NCBI RefSeq assembly: GCF_910579375.1
Contig: NZ_CAJTUJ010000004.1
Coordinates: forward strand, 1 to 50,316
Reading direction: 5' to 3'
From: an uncultured Rikenella sp.
Lineage (GTDB): Bacteria; Bacteroidota; Bacteroidia; Bacteroidales; Rikenellaceae
Length of the DNA stretch: 50,316 nucleotides
Shown: piece after piece, positions 15,601-21,971 of the stretch
Layout: every line of letters begins with the position of its first letter
How positions within the stretch are numbered: the stretch's first letter is position 1
The notes under the pieces: model-generated
What the model was told of the DNA's origin: nothing
Databases searched by the model: none
What the model saw: only the letters and a program-made list of their open reading frames with translations
Made by a program: the position numbers and the translations under genes

Positions 15601-17012
15601 GCGACGCCGATTACGGAGAGCGGAGTCAACAGGGAGGTGAAGAGCTGGATGGTTCCGCGGATCACGGGGTTCAACCCGTCGCCGAGGCGGATGATCAGCC
15701 CCTCGAGCTTGCTCTTGAAGGTATCGAGGTCGCCCTGTATGTTGTCGCGCATGATGGCGGCGGCATGCTCGGCGGCTCCGGCAGAGTCGTTCAGGGCGAC
15801 GGTCAGTCCCTCGACGGCGGGGGCGTTGTCGGCAAGGACGGTCAAAGCTGTCATGGCGTATTTACCGACTTCGTCCTCGGCGTCGGCCAGTGTCAGCCCC
15901 TTTTCGTTCAGATCGGCGAGGGCCTCGGAGACGCTCTTGCCCTCGGTCGATATCTCGGACAAAATCCGCTTGAGGAATGTCCCGGCCTGCGACCCGCGGA
16001 TGCCGCGATCGGCGAGGATGCCGAGCATGGCGGTGGCCTGTTCCAGCGAAACGCCCGCTTTGGCGGCGATCGGGGCGACGTACTTCATCGATTCGGAGAA
16101 GTACCCCAAGTCGAGGGCCGATTTGTTGAACGAGGCGGCCATGACGTCCACGACGCGGGTCATCTGCGAACCGTCATACCCGAAGGCCCGCAGCGTCGAC
16201 CCGGCGACGTCGGCGGCAGACGCGAGGTCGGAACCGGTGGCGGTGGCGAGGTCGAGGGTGGCGGAAGTGATCTTCAAAATCTCGCCGGGGGTGAAGCCGA
16301 GACGGGCATAATTGAGCTGCAACTCGGCGACCTGCGTAGCGGTGTACTCGGTCGAGGCGCCGAGCTCCTTGGCGTTCTCCTTCAGCGCCTTGAACTGCTC
16401 CCCGGTCGCGTTCGATACGGCCTGTACTTTCGACATCTGGTACTGAAAGCTGGAGAAAATCCGAACAACTTGCCCGCCCCAGTCTTTCAGTTTCGAAATG
16501 ACCGCCAAAGCACTATCAACCGGTATGAATTTGCCGAGTTTCTGCCACAGCGGAGATTCTTCATTTCCGAATTTACCCTCAATGTCATTCAATCCCCGAC
16601 GTATCTTGGCCATTTGAGATTCGTAGAGTTTCAACTCGGCCCGTGCTTTGGCGAAACCGGACGGATCGACCGCCTCGGAAATCCCTTGCAGCTTTTTCCT
16701 TAAATCCGCCGCATGCTTGGACAACTGTTTATAGCTCATCTGGGTCAGGGAAAGCTGCTTCTCCTGTTTATCCAATTCGGCCGTCTGAAGTTTGATCTGA
16801 GATTTTACCTCCGTGATCCGTTTGGTTACGTCCCGATAGGCTTGTGTCCCCTTCTTCTCGGAAGCGATCAACTCCTCGCGCCGGTGCTTCAGCTCTTTCA
16901 GTTCATCTTGGTACTTATTGAGCGTCTTGATGGTATTGATAATACCTTCCTGTACCTTTTTGAATCCGGTCGTCCGGATTTCACTTTTGATAATCTCTTC
17001 CTTGATACTCAT
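12654..17012 (-). CDS. Tail tape-measure protein (TP901 type)
   Basis: 1452 residues. It sets tail length and lines the tail lumen until DNA ejection. The N-terminal 150 residues are coiled coil. Residues about 190-420 form the TP901-type tape-measure domain, with LGASTEYTATQVAELQLNYA, then SGSDLASAADVAGSTLRAFG-like helices and GVSLEQATAMLGILADRGIR. Hydrophobic segments follow near 460-480 and 560-585. The long C-terminal part is Lys/Glu/Gln coiled coil with a final membrane-like stretch (VAVTAALQVPFPMGEILAGI). Codons in about 14260-14990 are more AT-rich than either side, suggesting a swapped domain. A 17-bp duplication truncates the C terminus. It overlaps the upstream gene by four bases. 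Confidence 0.93.
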   Translation of the reverse strand: MSIKEEIIKSEIRTTGFKKVQEGIINTIKTLNKYQDELKELKHRREELIASEKKGTQAYRDVTKRITEVKSQIKLQTAELDKQEKQLSLTQMSYKQLSKHAADLRKKLQGISEAVDPSGFAKARAELKLYESQMAKIRRGLNDIEGKFGNEESPLWQKLGKFIPVDSALAVISKLKDWGGQVVRIFSSFQYQMSKVQAVSNATGEQFKALKENAKELGASTEYTATQVAELQLNYARLGFTPGEILKITSATLDLATATGSDLASAADVAGSTLRAFGYDGSQMTRVVDVMAASFNKSALDLGYFSESMKYVAPIAAKAGVSLEQATAMLGILADRGIRGSQAGTFLKRILSEISTEGKSVSEALADLNEKGLTLADAEDEVGKYAMTALTVLADNAPAVEGLTVALNDSAGAAEHAAAIMRDNIQGDLDTFKSKLEGLIIRLGDGLNPVIRGTIQLFTSLLTPLSVIGVAFAAWFVSLKAGRAAVEAYNAAKRLFTAGTKSATLSLVSETAAMNVNTMAAKRNLVQIRSMPAATKAWAAAKLLLAGNFRAAGVAAKAFFASIGPIGWIAMAIGLAVGAMAAFSGATKKASEASSQLAMELSQERATHDDLKRAVTESAQGSKTRAEAIRLINERYKEYLPYLVSEKMSNEEVAAALDYASQKMEENIKVRIRAQEEQRIQQALFDSEKKALQGLMGEYLDKGERTADQQAMMSQQFVELIHQLKETGDQVGFVREAMQLLGYSEQEYINATNGRGKAAGEYRKLWGILQEIVRESQKATNALTILDALVNGASKKANPYETMTLEQLNDALEAVNSELENKTDLTDEQRLSAETEQKEIARQIELRKQQIKTENSYAGVLQRLKDEKKELEAQLNRTDGANRKEIARIQALIAAKQKEIDLYENKKTTNKTGRQWSISSDESYLKAKAELREKQMSGEIATEEEYSRRLLALEIQTLENRIAAHKEKGADLAKLEEQLLDKRYQQQKSARDREKKLLDIAAQGDSAEDKENDAYEKQLRDLGLFGRELEEMTANEQAAYLQLKRSHYEKLSSIYVDELSKELSKQQKSIQRKATAEKQAHNDELAAADTFEKKKALLRKWYSEEELRRVRTDKQADSMLKRQYAAEEQAALKTDLEKMLATYQAIVEEVGETGLLANGVAATEEDIERLQKIIDDLKKQLAELGATPPPTLGGEDKNDPRSNVDILGMTPDKWKEFKKNLDDGKFGMEEILAIAGAIGSAFSDVSNLMTAMEQRELKNYEKAQNKKKQLLERQLKSGTISQERYNEAVQRLDDETEAKREEIERKQAKRDKALAVFNSLINTAVAVTAALQVPFPMGEILAGIVAALGAVQTAAILATPLPGAEEGGPIGVVREQDGKRFDAEFSPRKRGFVHRPTVIQTAGGQPVLTGEAGTEYVVPNDLLRVPEVASMVNLIEAARLRGSFRPVNLSAP

Positions 17013-17467
17013 AACAGATCGATGGTTTTCATGACGTCCTGAAGAATGGAGAAATAGTTCCGGTACTGCTGCTGAAGAGCCAGATTTACCATGCTCGACA
17101 GCGAATAGCCGCGCCCGTACAGGTGGCCGAACAGAGGCCGGTTATAGATTGCCGTGTACCGGCGTTTCTTGTTGCCGGATTTGGTCTTTTTCAGGTCGAG
17201 AAAGCGGATGGTGGCCGGGTAGTTCAGTTCGATGCGTAATTCGTTATCCGTATGGTCGATCTTCGGCTGCATGGAGGCCAAGCGATCCATCAGATGGGGG
17301 CCGGCATGTGATCGTGCATTCCGTTTCGACAACGGTTTCAGATGCGGTTCGTAATCGATTCGGGCAATAGCGGCCTGCCGTTTCACCAACAGCTGCATGA
17401 TGTCCGTCGCAGCTTCGGCGACGGAAACATTAAACGGAACCGTTCGGTTATATTGTTCGGTCAGCAT
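17009..17467 (-). CDS. Tail-assembly protein, unknown
   Basis: 152 residues, MLTEQYNRTVPFNVSVAEAA onward. No membrane segment or enzyme motif; the middle is strongly basic (RFLDLKKTKSGNKKRRY). It lies directly upstream of the tape measure, overlapping it by four bases, the slot usually held by tail-assembly chaperones or small tail-tube proteins. The reading is positional only. A terminator lies 42 bases upstream of its start, so expression needs read-through or antitermination. Confidence 0.55.
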   Translation of the reverse strand: MLTEQYNRTVPFNVSVAEAATDIMQLLVKRQAAIARIDYEPHLKPLSKRNARSHAGPHLMDRLASMQPKIDHTDNELRIELNYPATIRFLDLKKTKSGNKKRRYTAIYNRPLFGHLYGRGYSLSSMVNLALQQQYRNYFSILQDVMKTIDLL

Positions 17468-17508
17468 ACCGCAAAGGTGCTTCGCCGCGACCCCTCGCGA
17501 AAGGACAC

Positions 17509-17542
17509 AAAAAAGGCCGACAGGATCATCTCCTACCGGCCT
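17509..17542 (-). terminator. Terminator after the 17565-17996 gene
   Basis: On the minus strand AGGCCG and CGGCCT arms, with an inner AGGA/TCCT helix across an AC/AC mismatch, are followed by six T. It separates the cargo block from the tape-measure genes. Confidence 0.75.
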
Positions 17543-17564
17543 CTTCGAGTTTGCCGAATCGGTC

Positions 17565-17996
17565 TTATTTCTGTTTCAAATACTGTAAGTGCTTTTCGAT
17601 CATGTCGATCACCTCGGCCGACGCATGCATGTTTTTTGCGTCTTCCAGGTATTTTTCGATGACAGACACCCTGTATTCTGTATTCAAAAACACCCGGATT
17701 TGATTAAAATCATCTTCCACCGGATCGGGACATACGCAATGAATAATCCGAGTAGCGTCGTCCACCTCCTCTGTCCATTGTCCGAAATACAAACGGTACG
17801 GTTGTTTTTCATGACGACTTAAGGCTGCAGACTTATCCGGGGTGCTTCTGTCGCCGGATTTATGAGGTACCCAATCCTGATGACCGTAAATATCGCGCCA
17901 ATCGGGTTCCGGCTGTTTCCGGAACCAGTCGTAGATCGCCCGACCGATTCCCACGAGAATCAGAATGCCGATCAATCCCCAAAACAAAGTCCCCAT
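17565..17996 (-). CDS. Small membrane-anchored cargo protein
   Basis: 143 residues starting at the ATG of MGTLFWGLIGILILVGIGRA. One N-terminal membrane helix (residues about 3-22) is followed by a soluble domain rich in Asp/Trp/Tyr (PDWRDIYGHQDWV) and a helical C terminus. A purine-rich AAAGGAGGA stands just before the start. It has its own candidate promoter and terminator and is less GC-rich than the neighbouring tail genes. No family recognised. Independent transcription inside the late operon suggests a gene expressed in the lysogen. Confidence 0.7.
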   Translation of the reverse strand: MGTLFWGLIGILILVGIGRAIYDWFRKQPEPDWRDIYGHQDWVPHKSGDRSTPDKSAALSRHEKQPYRLYFGQWTEEVDDATRIIHCVCPDPVEDDFNQIRVFLNTEYRVSVIEKYLEDAKNMHASAEVIDMIEKHLQYLKQK

Positions 17997-18014
17997 AGCG
18001 ATTCCTCCTTTTCC

Positions 18015-18046
18015 TAAAGTTACGAAATTATCCGCGATATTGCAAC
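18015..18046 (-). promoter_or_regulatory. Candidate promoter of the 17565-17996 gene
   Basis: Minus strand GTTG (18046-18043), 20-base spacer, TAACTTTA (18022-18015): one mismatch in each box against the Bacteroidota consensus. It overlaps the end of the upstream gene. Confidence 0.45.
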
Positions 18047-18288
18047 AGCCAGACGTATCGCAGCGTGGCCGAGGTCTCATCGACGACGTAACGGTAACCG
18101 CACTCCGTCATAATCTGATACAACATCTCAATACTGGGTGAAACACCGGTCAGTTCGTAGATAGCTTGCGCCAGCTGCGCCGACGTGTACCGCTTTGCGC
18201 TCTCGTCGATCGACGCGGCCGGAGCGAACGTCTCCGAAAGCACGGCCACCGTCGCCTCGATGATCTTCTCTTGTTCCTGATCGTTCAT
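18028..18288 (-). CDS. Small helical phage protein, unknown
   Basis: 86 residues beginning MNDQEQEKIIEATVAVLSET. Two helical segments (YTSAQLAQAIYELTG and PSIEMLYQIMTECGYRYV) give a possible winged-helix outline, with a short C terminus. No motif strong enough for a function. It is the third of three short, closely spaced genes downstream of the structured RNA. Confidence 0.6.
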   Translation of the reverse strand: MNDQEQEKIIEATVAVLSETFAPAASIDESAKRYTSAQLAQAIYELTGVSPSIEMLYQIMTECGYRYVVDETSATLRYVWLLQYRG

Positions 18289-18306
18289 GTCTGAAAGGTA
18301 TGAAAA

Positions 18307-18618
18307 TTAAACGATCGGGGGCAACATATCCAGCAACTGACGCGGGTCGGGCTTGAGCCGGGTAAAGCATTGCAAGGCCCGCTCCCTGTCCCATTCGAAC
18401 CGTCGCCCGTCGTGCAGCGTAACGAGGATCCGCGTATCGGCGAAGTTCCGATCGCGCTGGATCAAAAAGATGCGTTCGAACAACTCTTCGTAGAAGTAGT
18501 AGGATATCCGACAACTGAATGTCGGCAATGTCCGCGTCCGGTCGCAGGAGACGGTGGCGTGTACGTAAGCAGCCGGGAACGGCGGTCGTGCGGAGGGAAT
18601 ATAAGTAACGATTCTCAT
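18307..18618 (-). CDS. Small phage protein, unknown
   Basis: 103 residues, basic, starting MRIVTYIPSARPPFPAAYVH. It contains SYYFYEELFERIFLIQRDRN and VTLHDGRRFEWDRERALQCF; no signal peptide or membrane segment. It overlaps the stop of the upstream gene by four bases (ATGA), so the two are translated together. Function unknown. Confidence 0.6.
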   Translation of the reverse strand: MRIVTYIPSARPPFPAAYVHATVSCDRTRTLPTFSCRISYYFYEELFERIFLIQRDRNFADTRILVTLHDGRRFEWDRERALQCFTRLKPDPRQLLDMLPPIV

Positions 18619-18845
18619 AACGCGCGCCCTCCTTTCTCACGCCGGCAACGGTCTACCAGCTGCTGTGCCATGCACACACCAATCACGGTCTGCGCCTCAT
18701 TGATGGCGTTCTCGAATGTGTTCTGGTCGATTTCGTCGGAGTCGGGAATCTGACGATAGAACTCCCTGCGGATCTGTTCGAGACGCAAGATCAGGCTCTC
18801 GAACGGCATGACGGAAGATTCCCGTCGAATGAGTTTGTTTTTCAT
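18615..18845 (-). CDS. Small phage protein, unknown
   Basis: 76 residues from the ATG of MKNKLIRRESSVMPFESLIL. Mostly alpha-helical and charged (RLEQIRREFYRQIPDSDEID). It overlaps the next gene by four bases. It lies 26 bases beyond the T-tract that ends the structured RNA, so it may be expressed by read-through of that transcript or from the late transcript. Function unknown. Confidence 0.6.
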   Translation of the reverse strand: MKNKLIRRESSVMPFESLILRLEQIRREFYRQIPDSDEIDQNTFENAINEAQTVIGVCMAQQLVDRCRREKGGRAL

Positions 18846-18871
18846 GTTGGTTTGAGCATTAAAAATTAAAC

Positions 18872-19026
18872 ACAAAAAGGGCTTCGTACTGACCCGCTGC
18901 TCTACACCAACAAGGCAGCCGGAGCATTAACTCTCGGCACGGGGGTACGAAACCCAAATTAGCAAGCATAAAAAACGCTCGCACAGATAAATCGGCGAGC
19001 ATTACTCGCCTTGTTGGAAATAGAGC
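18872..19026 (-). ncRNA. Candidate structured small RNA of the cargo block
   Basis: About 155 nt with its own perfect promoter. The expected start falls on the first bases of TGCTCTA (minus strand), which pairs with TAGAGCA at 18904-18898; after a 3/2 internal loop the helix continues as CCAACAAGGC (19017-19008) with GCCTTGTTGG (18916-18907). Inside are small hairpins GGCGAG-taatg-CTCGCC and GCTCGC...GCGAGC followed by six T. A second long-range pairing, GGGTTTCGTAC (18955-18945) with GTACGAAGCCC (18889-18879), crosses the first and ends directly before TTTTT, so it forms either a pseudoknot or an alternative terminator. No convincing protein frame. It does not resemble an RNA family I can name. 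A structured leader for the three small downstream genes is the main alternative. Confidence 0.6.
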
Positions 19027-19030
19027 ATTG

Positions 19031-19061
19031 CAAATGTAAAAACTTTCTTCAAAAAACCAAA
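19031..19061 (-). promoter_or_regulatory. Promoter of the structured RNA
   Basis: Minus strand TTTG (19061-19058), 19-base spacer and TACATTTG (19038-19031): exact match to the Bacteroidota consensus. The -33 TTTG lies inside the tail of the preceding terminator. Confidence 0.78.
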
Positions 19062-19084
19062 ATCGGCGCGAAATTCGCGCCGAT
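19051..19084 (-). terminator. Terminator of the secreted-protein gene
   Basis: Minus strand ATCGGCGCGAA / TTCGCGCCGAT, 11-base arms around one central base, followed by TTTTGGTTTTTT. It starts ten bases after the stop codon. Confidence 0.85.
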
Positions 19085-19093
19085 AGACAAATC

Positions 19094-20350
19094 CTAATTT
19101 TGAATAACTGTGAGGCGTCCATTCTCAAAATACAAGTAGTTACCACCTCCATAAACCCATTGTTCATGGCTCCCAAAACTACCTGTTGTTCTATTCACAT
19201 CATCAGGATATCCCCATGCCCATTCACATTGTTCTTTAGTCATCCCCAATTGAACTTTACCTTCCGCAATTAAGGTACCTAAATGTTTTCCGAATTTTTT
19301 AATACACTCAGCCAAATGCTGTGCTTCTTTTTCTTGCCGTAATTTTCTTTCTTGGATTTGTTGCTCTTCAATCTTTTTTTGTTCTGCAATTCTTTGTTGT
19401 TCTTTTATCAAAGCACGCTGTTCAACTTTAATAACATCTTCAAAATCATCTATTGTCCACCATCCTCCCATCGGTCCACTATCAGACTCCATATCACGTT
19501 TATTCAACATACATGTCAATGGTGGATTTTCAACAAAACGAATCGCTATATGATGTTTTAGGCTATCTTCAAAAATCAAATAGGGAATTTTGTATTCATT
19601 GTCGATATCCGCAATAGCAACATCTACACACTTGAATATTATCGGTTCTCCAAATAGTCCTACATGCATACTTGCTTTCCGTAATTCCACAGGAGTTCTT
19701 GAACTAATGTCTTTTATTACTCTTTTCATCCCGTGATTTTGTGCAGTAACAACAAAAGATCTATTGACATATTGCTGTTTTATTTTCTGATAGTACCCCA
19801 TAACGATAGCTGGGAATGAGTACCTTATTGTCTTTATATATTTAGGTGATTTTATTTCCCAATTGAAAAAAATATCTTCTTCGGGCGAATGCAACGTAAA
19901 TACTAGAGTATCCGATTTGCTGTTAAATGCCGTTATTGTAAATGTTTTACCTTCAATTTCTTGGCATGGAGTTGCATTTACATGTTTTGTTGTTAAATGA
20001 TGTTGATAAGCATCGTACACCACATAATCTTTATATTCTACAGGTTTTTTCTTTTTACGGTACCATACCGTATCCGGTTGCAATAATTTAAAACTATAAT
20101 AGTTCTCATGGGTGTCGCTCTGCATTTGTTTAGATGCCCTCTCATAAAAGCACAATTGTTGCCCAATATATTGAAAATAATCTCTCTTGTCAAGATGAAA
20201 AGTTATATTGGACGTACTGTCATAATGAGGGATACAATATGTAGTATCCAAAGCATCAGGGGTCTGAACTCGATATTCTTTTATCTGGGCTTGCACTGGA
20301 ACATACAAGAACAGGCCGCTCCATAGAAGTATTACGTTGTATTTTTTCAT
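19094..20350 (-). CDS. Secreted cargo protein with BamE/SmpA-like C-terminal domain
   Basis: 418 residues from the ATG of MKKYNVILLWSGLFLYVPVQ. The first 22 residues are a Sec signal peptide with a likely cut after VQAQ-type residues; there is no lipobox cysteine. A beta-rich middle domain follows. Residues about 305-350 are a Glu/Gln/Lys coiled coil (EQQRIAEQKKIEEQQIQERK). The last 60 residues (KVQLGMTKEQCEWAWGYPDD through GGGNYLYFENGRLTVI) match the pattern of SmpA/BamE-like domains, which in known proteins bind outer-membrane assembly factors. It has its own perfect promoter and terminator and very AT-rich codons unlike the tail genes, so it was acquired separately and is probably expressed in the lysogen. 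Role at the envelope is inference. Confidence 0.8.
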   Translation of the reverse strand: MKKYNVILLWSGLFLYVPVQAQIKEYRVQTPDALDTTYCIPHYDSTSNITFHLDKRDYFQYIGQQLCFYERASKQMQSDTHENYYSFKLLQPDTVWYRKKKKPVEYKDYVVYDAYQHHLTTKHVNATPCQEIEGKTFTITAFNSKSDTLVFTLHSPEEDIFFNWEIKSPKYIKTIRYSFPAIVMGYYQKIKQQYVNRSFVVTAQNHGMKRVIKDISSRTPVELRKASMHVGLFGEPIIFKCVDVAIADIDNEYKIPYLIFEDSLKHHIAIRFVENPPLTCMLNKRDMESDSGPMGGWWTIDDFEDVIKVEQRALIKEQQRIAEQKKIEEQQIQERKLRQEKEAQHLAECIKKFGKHLGTLIAEGKVQLGMTKEQCEWAWGYPDDVNRTTGSFGSHEQWVYGGGNYLYFENGRLTVIQN

Positions 20351-20377
20351 AATCATTGAATTGTTGATCGAATTGTT

Positions 20378-20408
20378 CAAATGTAGCATTTTTCCGCCGG
20401 GGAACAAA
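20378..20408 (-). promoter_or_regulatory. Promoter of the secreted-protein gene
   Basis: Minus strand TTTG (20408-20405), 19-base spacer and TACATTTG (20385-20378): exact Bacteroidota consensus. The -33 TTTG is the end of the T-tract of the upstream terminator. Start site near 20371, leader about 20 bases. Confidence 0.8.
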
Positions 20409-20440
20409 AAAGTGCCGCCACCGTATCGGCAGCGACACTT
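20406..20440 (-). terminator. Terminator of the toxin-antitoxin-chaperone operon
   Basis: Minus strand stem of about 14 pairs, AAGTGTCGCTGCCG with ACGGTGGCGGCACTT (a few G-T pairs), followed by TTTTTT. It lies 22 bases after the SecB-like stop codon. Confidence 0.85.
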
Positions 20441-20462
20441 AAGATATATCATATATGAATAG

Positions 20463-20924
20463 TTAACCTTCTTTCTCTTCCTGTGCTTTTTCTTTTTGGT
20501 CTTTATTTATAGTTCCAAGCATTTTTTGAGTATCAACAATCGGAATTATATATTCTTTTAATGCTGTATTTTTAAGCTTTTCATAATAAATACCCCGCAT
20601 CATGTCCATTGACATTCGAAACAGCTCAGGTATTATATCGAGGGTAAATCGAATTGAGTTTTCATCAACAACTTCTATAATGTCTTGAAGTTGTTTAATC
20701 TCAAAACTAAATTCAACTTTTAATTTTGACAATAGCTCTCCATTTTTCAATGAATATGTCGTTTCAACTTGTAAAGACAACAGATTTTCATGGGTCTTAA
20801 TTTGTAATGCCCCACCAAAAGCTAATGCTTTTCTCTTTATCTCTACTTGTGTTGACGGTGCTTGATATTCTAATTCTTCAATACTATGAAGTCGAATATT
20901 GAGTTCTTTGTTTTTTGCACTCAT
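20463..20924 (-). CDS. SecB-like chaperone of a toxin-antitoxin-chaperone (TAC) system
   Basis: 153 residues from the ATG of MSAKNKELNIRLHSIEELEY. The order of elements is that of SecB: a first strand, a run of alternating beta strands (ALQIKTHENLLSLQVETTYS, LLSKLKVEFSFEIKQLQDII), then the long helix DIIPELFRMSMDMMRGIYYE, which lines up with the LPNILFPYAR-type helix of SecB, and a second helix near the end. In TAC systems this chaperone protects an unstable antitoxin instead of aiding secretion. An overlapping TTG nine codons upstream is possible, but the ATG has AAGGAC in front. It is the third gene of an AT-rich operon with toxin and HTH antitoxin. Assignment rests on pattern and context. 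Confidence 0.75.
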   Translation of the reverse strand: MSAKNKELNIRLHSIEELEYQAPSTQVEIKRKALAFGGALQIKTHENLLSLQVETTYSLKNGELLSKLKVEFSFEIKQLQDIIEVVDENSIRFTLDIIPELFRMSMDMMRGIYYEKLKNTALKEYIIPIVDTQKMLGTINKDQKEKAQEEKEG

Positions 20925-20947
20925 TTTGTCCTTATTCGTTGTATGCG

Positions 20948-21385
20948 TCAAGAAAGACGAATATTAAACTTGCTATTAGTACAAACGTTACGAGATGTTC
21001 TCTGAAAGTCAAAAGAATTAGTCAGTGGAATTTTAGACTCTGGCAGTGACCGTATATATCTCACGCTATGCTCCTGTCTACTTTTGGGTAATTCCATCGG
21101 AATAATTTTCTCTCCAATGACCTCTTCGATTTCCCATAGTGTTTCGGTGGTGAAATTATGAGTTCCGCTCAACCATTTAGAAATCACAGAAGGTTGTTTA
21201 CCCATTTTTCGGGCAAACTCACCATTTGTCCACCCTTTCTGTTTGATCAAGTCAGCGATGAACCCTGCCAGTCTCATTCGGCATTCCACCATCCGATAGT
21301 ACTTCGAATTTTCATCAATTAGACTATCAAGCAATGGAATGGAAACTTCTTCTGCTTTATTCTTCGTCTTCATTTTCTTCATCAT
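20948..21385 (-). CDS. HigA-like XRE antitoxin with C-terminal extension
   Basis: 145 residues. Residues about 35-95 form an XRE helix-turn-helix (GFIADLIKQKGWTNGEFARK, then QPSVISKWLSGTHNFTTETL), which binds DNA and represses the operon. After the HTH comes a 45-residue tail (LPKSRQEHSVRYIRSLPESK onward, ending SKFNIRLS) without regular helix. In chaperone-dependent HigA proteins a tail here is the chaperone-addiction region that binds the SecB-like partner. The gene overlaps the toxin by 29 bases and precedes the chaperone by 23. Three ATG codons (21385, 21382, 21373) are possible starts. Confidence 0.8.
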   Translation of the reverse strand: MMKKMKTKNKAEEVSIPLLDSLIDENSKYYRMVECRMRLAGFIADLIKQKGWTNGEFARKMGKQPSVISKWLSGTHNFTTETLWEIEEVIGEKIIPMELPKSRQEHSVRYIRSLPESKIPLTNSFDFQRTSRNVCTNSKFNIRLS

Positions 21386-21857
21386 TAAAAATCAGTTTAC
21401 CCACCAATTCTCCATTGGCTGTGAGCTTTATATCTTTTTCACTTTGAGCTTTCATTATTTCTTGTGAGACATACTTCATTATCTCGGCCTGTCTATTCAA
21501 AATAGGATCTTCTTGGTATGCCCGAACTTTTTTCTCACCCCCACCTCCAAGAACGATGGCAACACCCCCAAATCGTATGCAATAAAGCCGTAAGTTTTTG
21601 TCCGGTGTATCGTATAACGCACAAACTCCATCCCCCAGTTTTCCTTCTTTCAATTTAAAATATTGCTCACGTGCTCCCTCCTTTTTCCCCATCATTTGCA
21701 ACCGATGGGCAATATCTTTTATTGCTGCAGGATGGGTTGTTCTATATTGTTGAAGAAAATTAGCAAAGAGGGTGCCATCTTCCCCTTCTAACACAACCGA
21801 ATAAATCTTAGCTGCTGGTCCCGAAAGATTTTTTATCTTAACAATTTTAAATTTCAC
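21357..21857 (-). CDS. HigB/RelE-family toxin
   Basis: 166 residues from a GTG start. Features of the Gp49/HigB branch of RelE-fold mRNA interferases are visible: an N-terminal helix pair (GTLFANFLQQYRTTHPAAIK), the strand YFKLKEGKLGDGVCALYD, then KNLRLYCIRFGGVAIVLGGG with GEKKVRAYQEDPILNRQAEI. Such toxins cut mRNA at the ribosome. The C-terminal 35 residues are an acidic extension ending NDEENEDEE. Toxin before antitoxin is the HigBA order. It is the first gene of the operon and its start codon overlaps a copy of the operator half-site, so tight repression is expected. Catalytic residues were not assigned. Confidence 0.78.
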   Translation of the reverse strand: MKFKIVKIKNLSGPAAKIYSVVLEGEDGTLFANFLQQYRTTHPAAIKDIAHRLQMMGKKEGAREQYFKLKEGKLGDGVCALYDTPDKNLRLYCIRFGGVAIVLGGGGEKKVRAYQEDPILNRQAEIMKYVSQEIMKAQSEKDIKLTANGELVGKLIFNDEENEDEE

Positions 21858-21882
21858 TTTGTTAATACGTATTTACATGCTG

Positions 21883-21915
21883 CAAAGATAATCAATTTCA
21901 CTTATAAGTGAAATT
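21883..21915 (-). promoter_or_regulatory. TAC operon promoter and palindromic operator
   Basis: TATCTTTG (minus, 21890-21883) is an exact -7 box, with TTTC 19 bases upstream as -33. Between and over them lies a perfect 22-bp palindrome (21894-21915): arms AATTTCACTT and AAGTGAAATT around AT. A further AATTTCACTT half-site lies at 21850-21859 across the GTG start codon. Autoregulation by the XRE antitoxin is the obvious reading. Confidence 0.8.
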
Positions 21916-21971
21916 GTCATTTGAAAGCATAAACTAATTTTCTCTCAGGGAATAATTGCTATTAATAGATT

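Noticed and set aside
18859..19176. 105-codon minus-strand frame across the structured RNA
   Set aside because: It begins inside the secreted-protein gene, crosses a terminator and promoter, and has no protein features; RNA pairing explains the region better.
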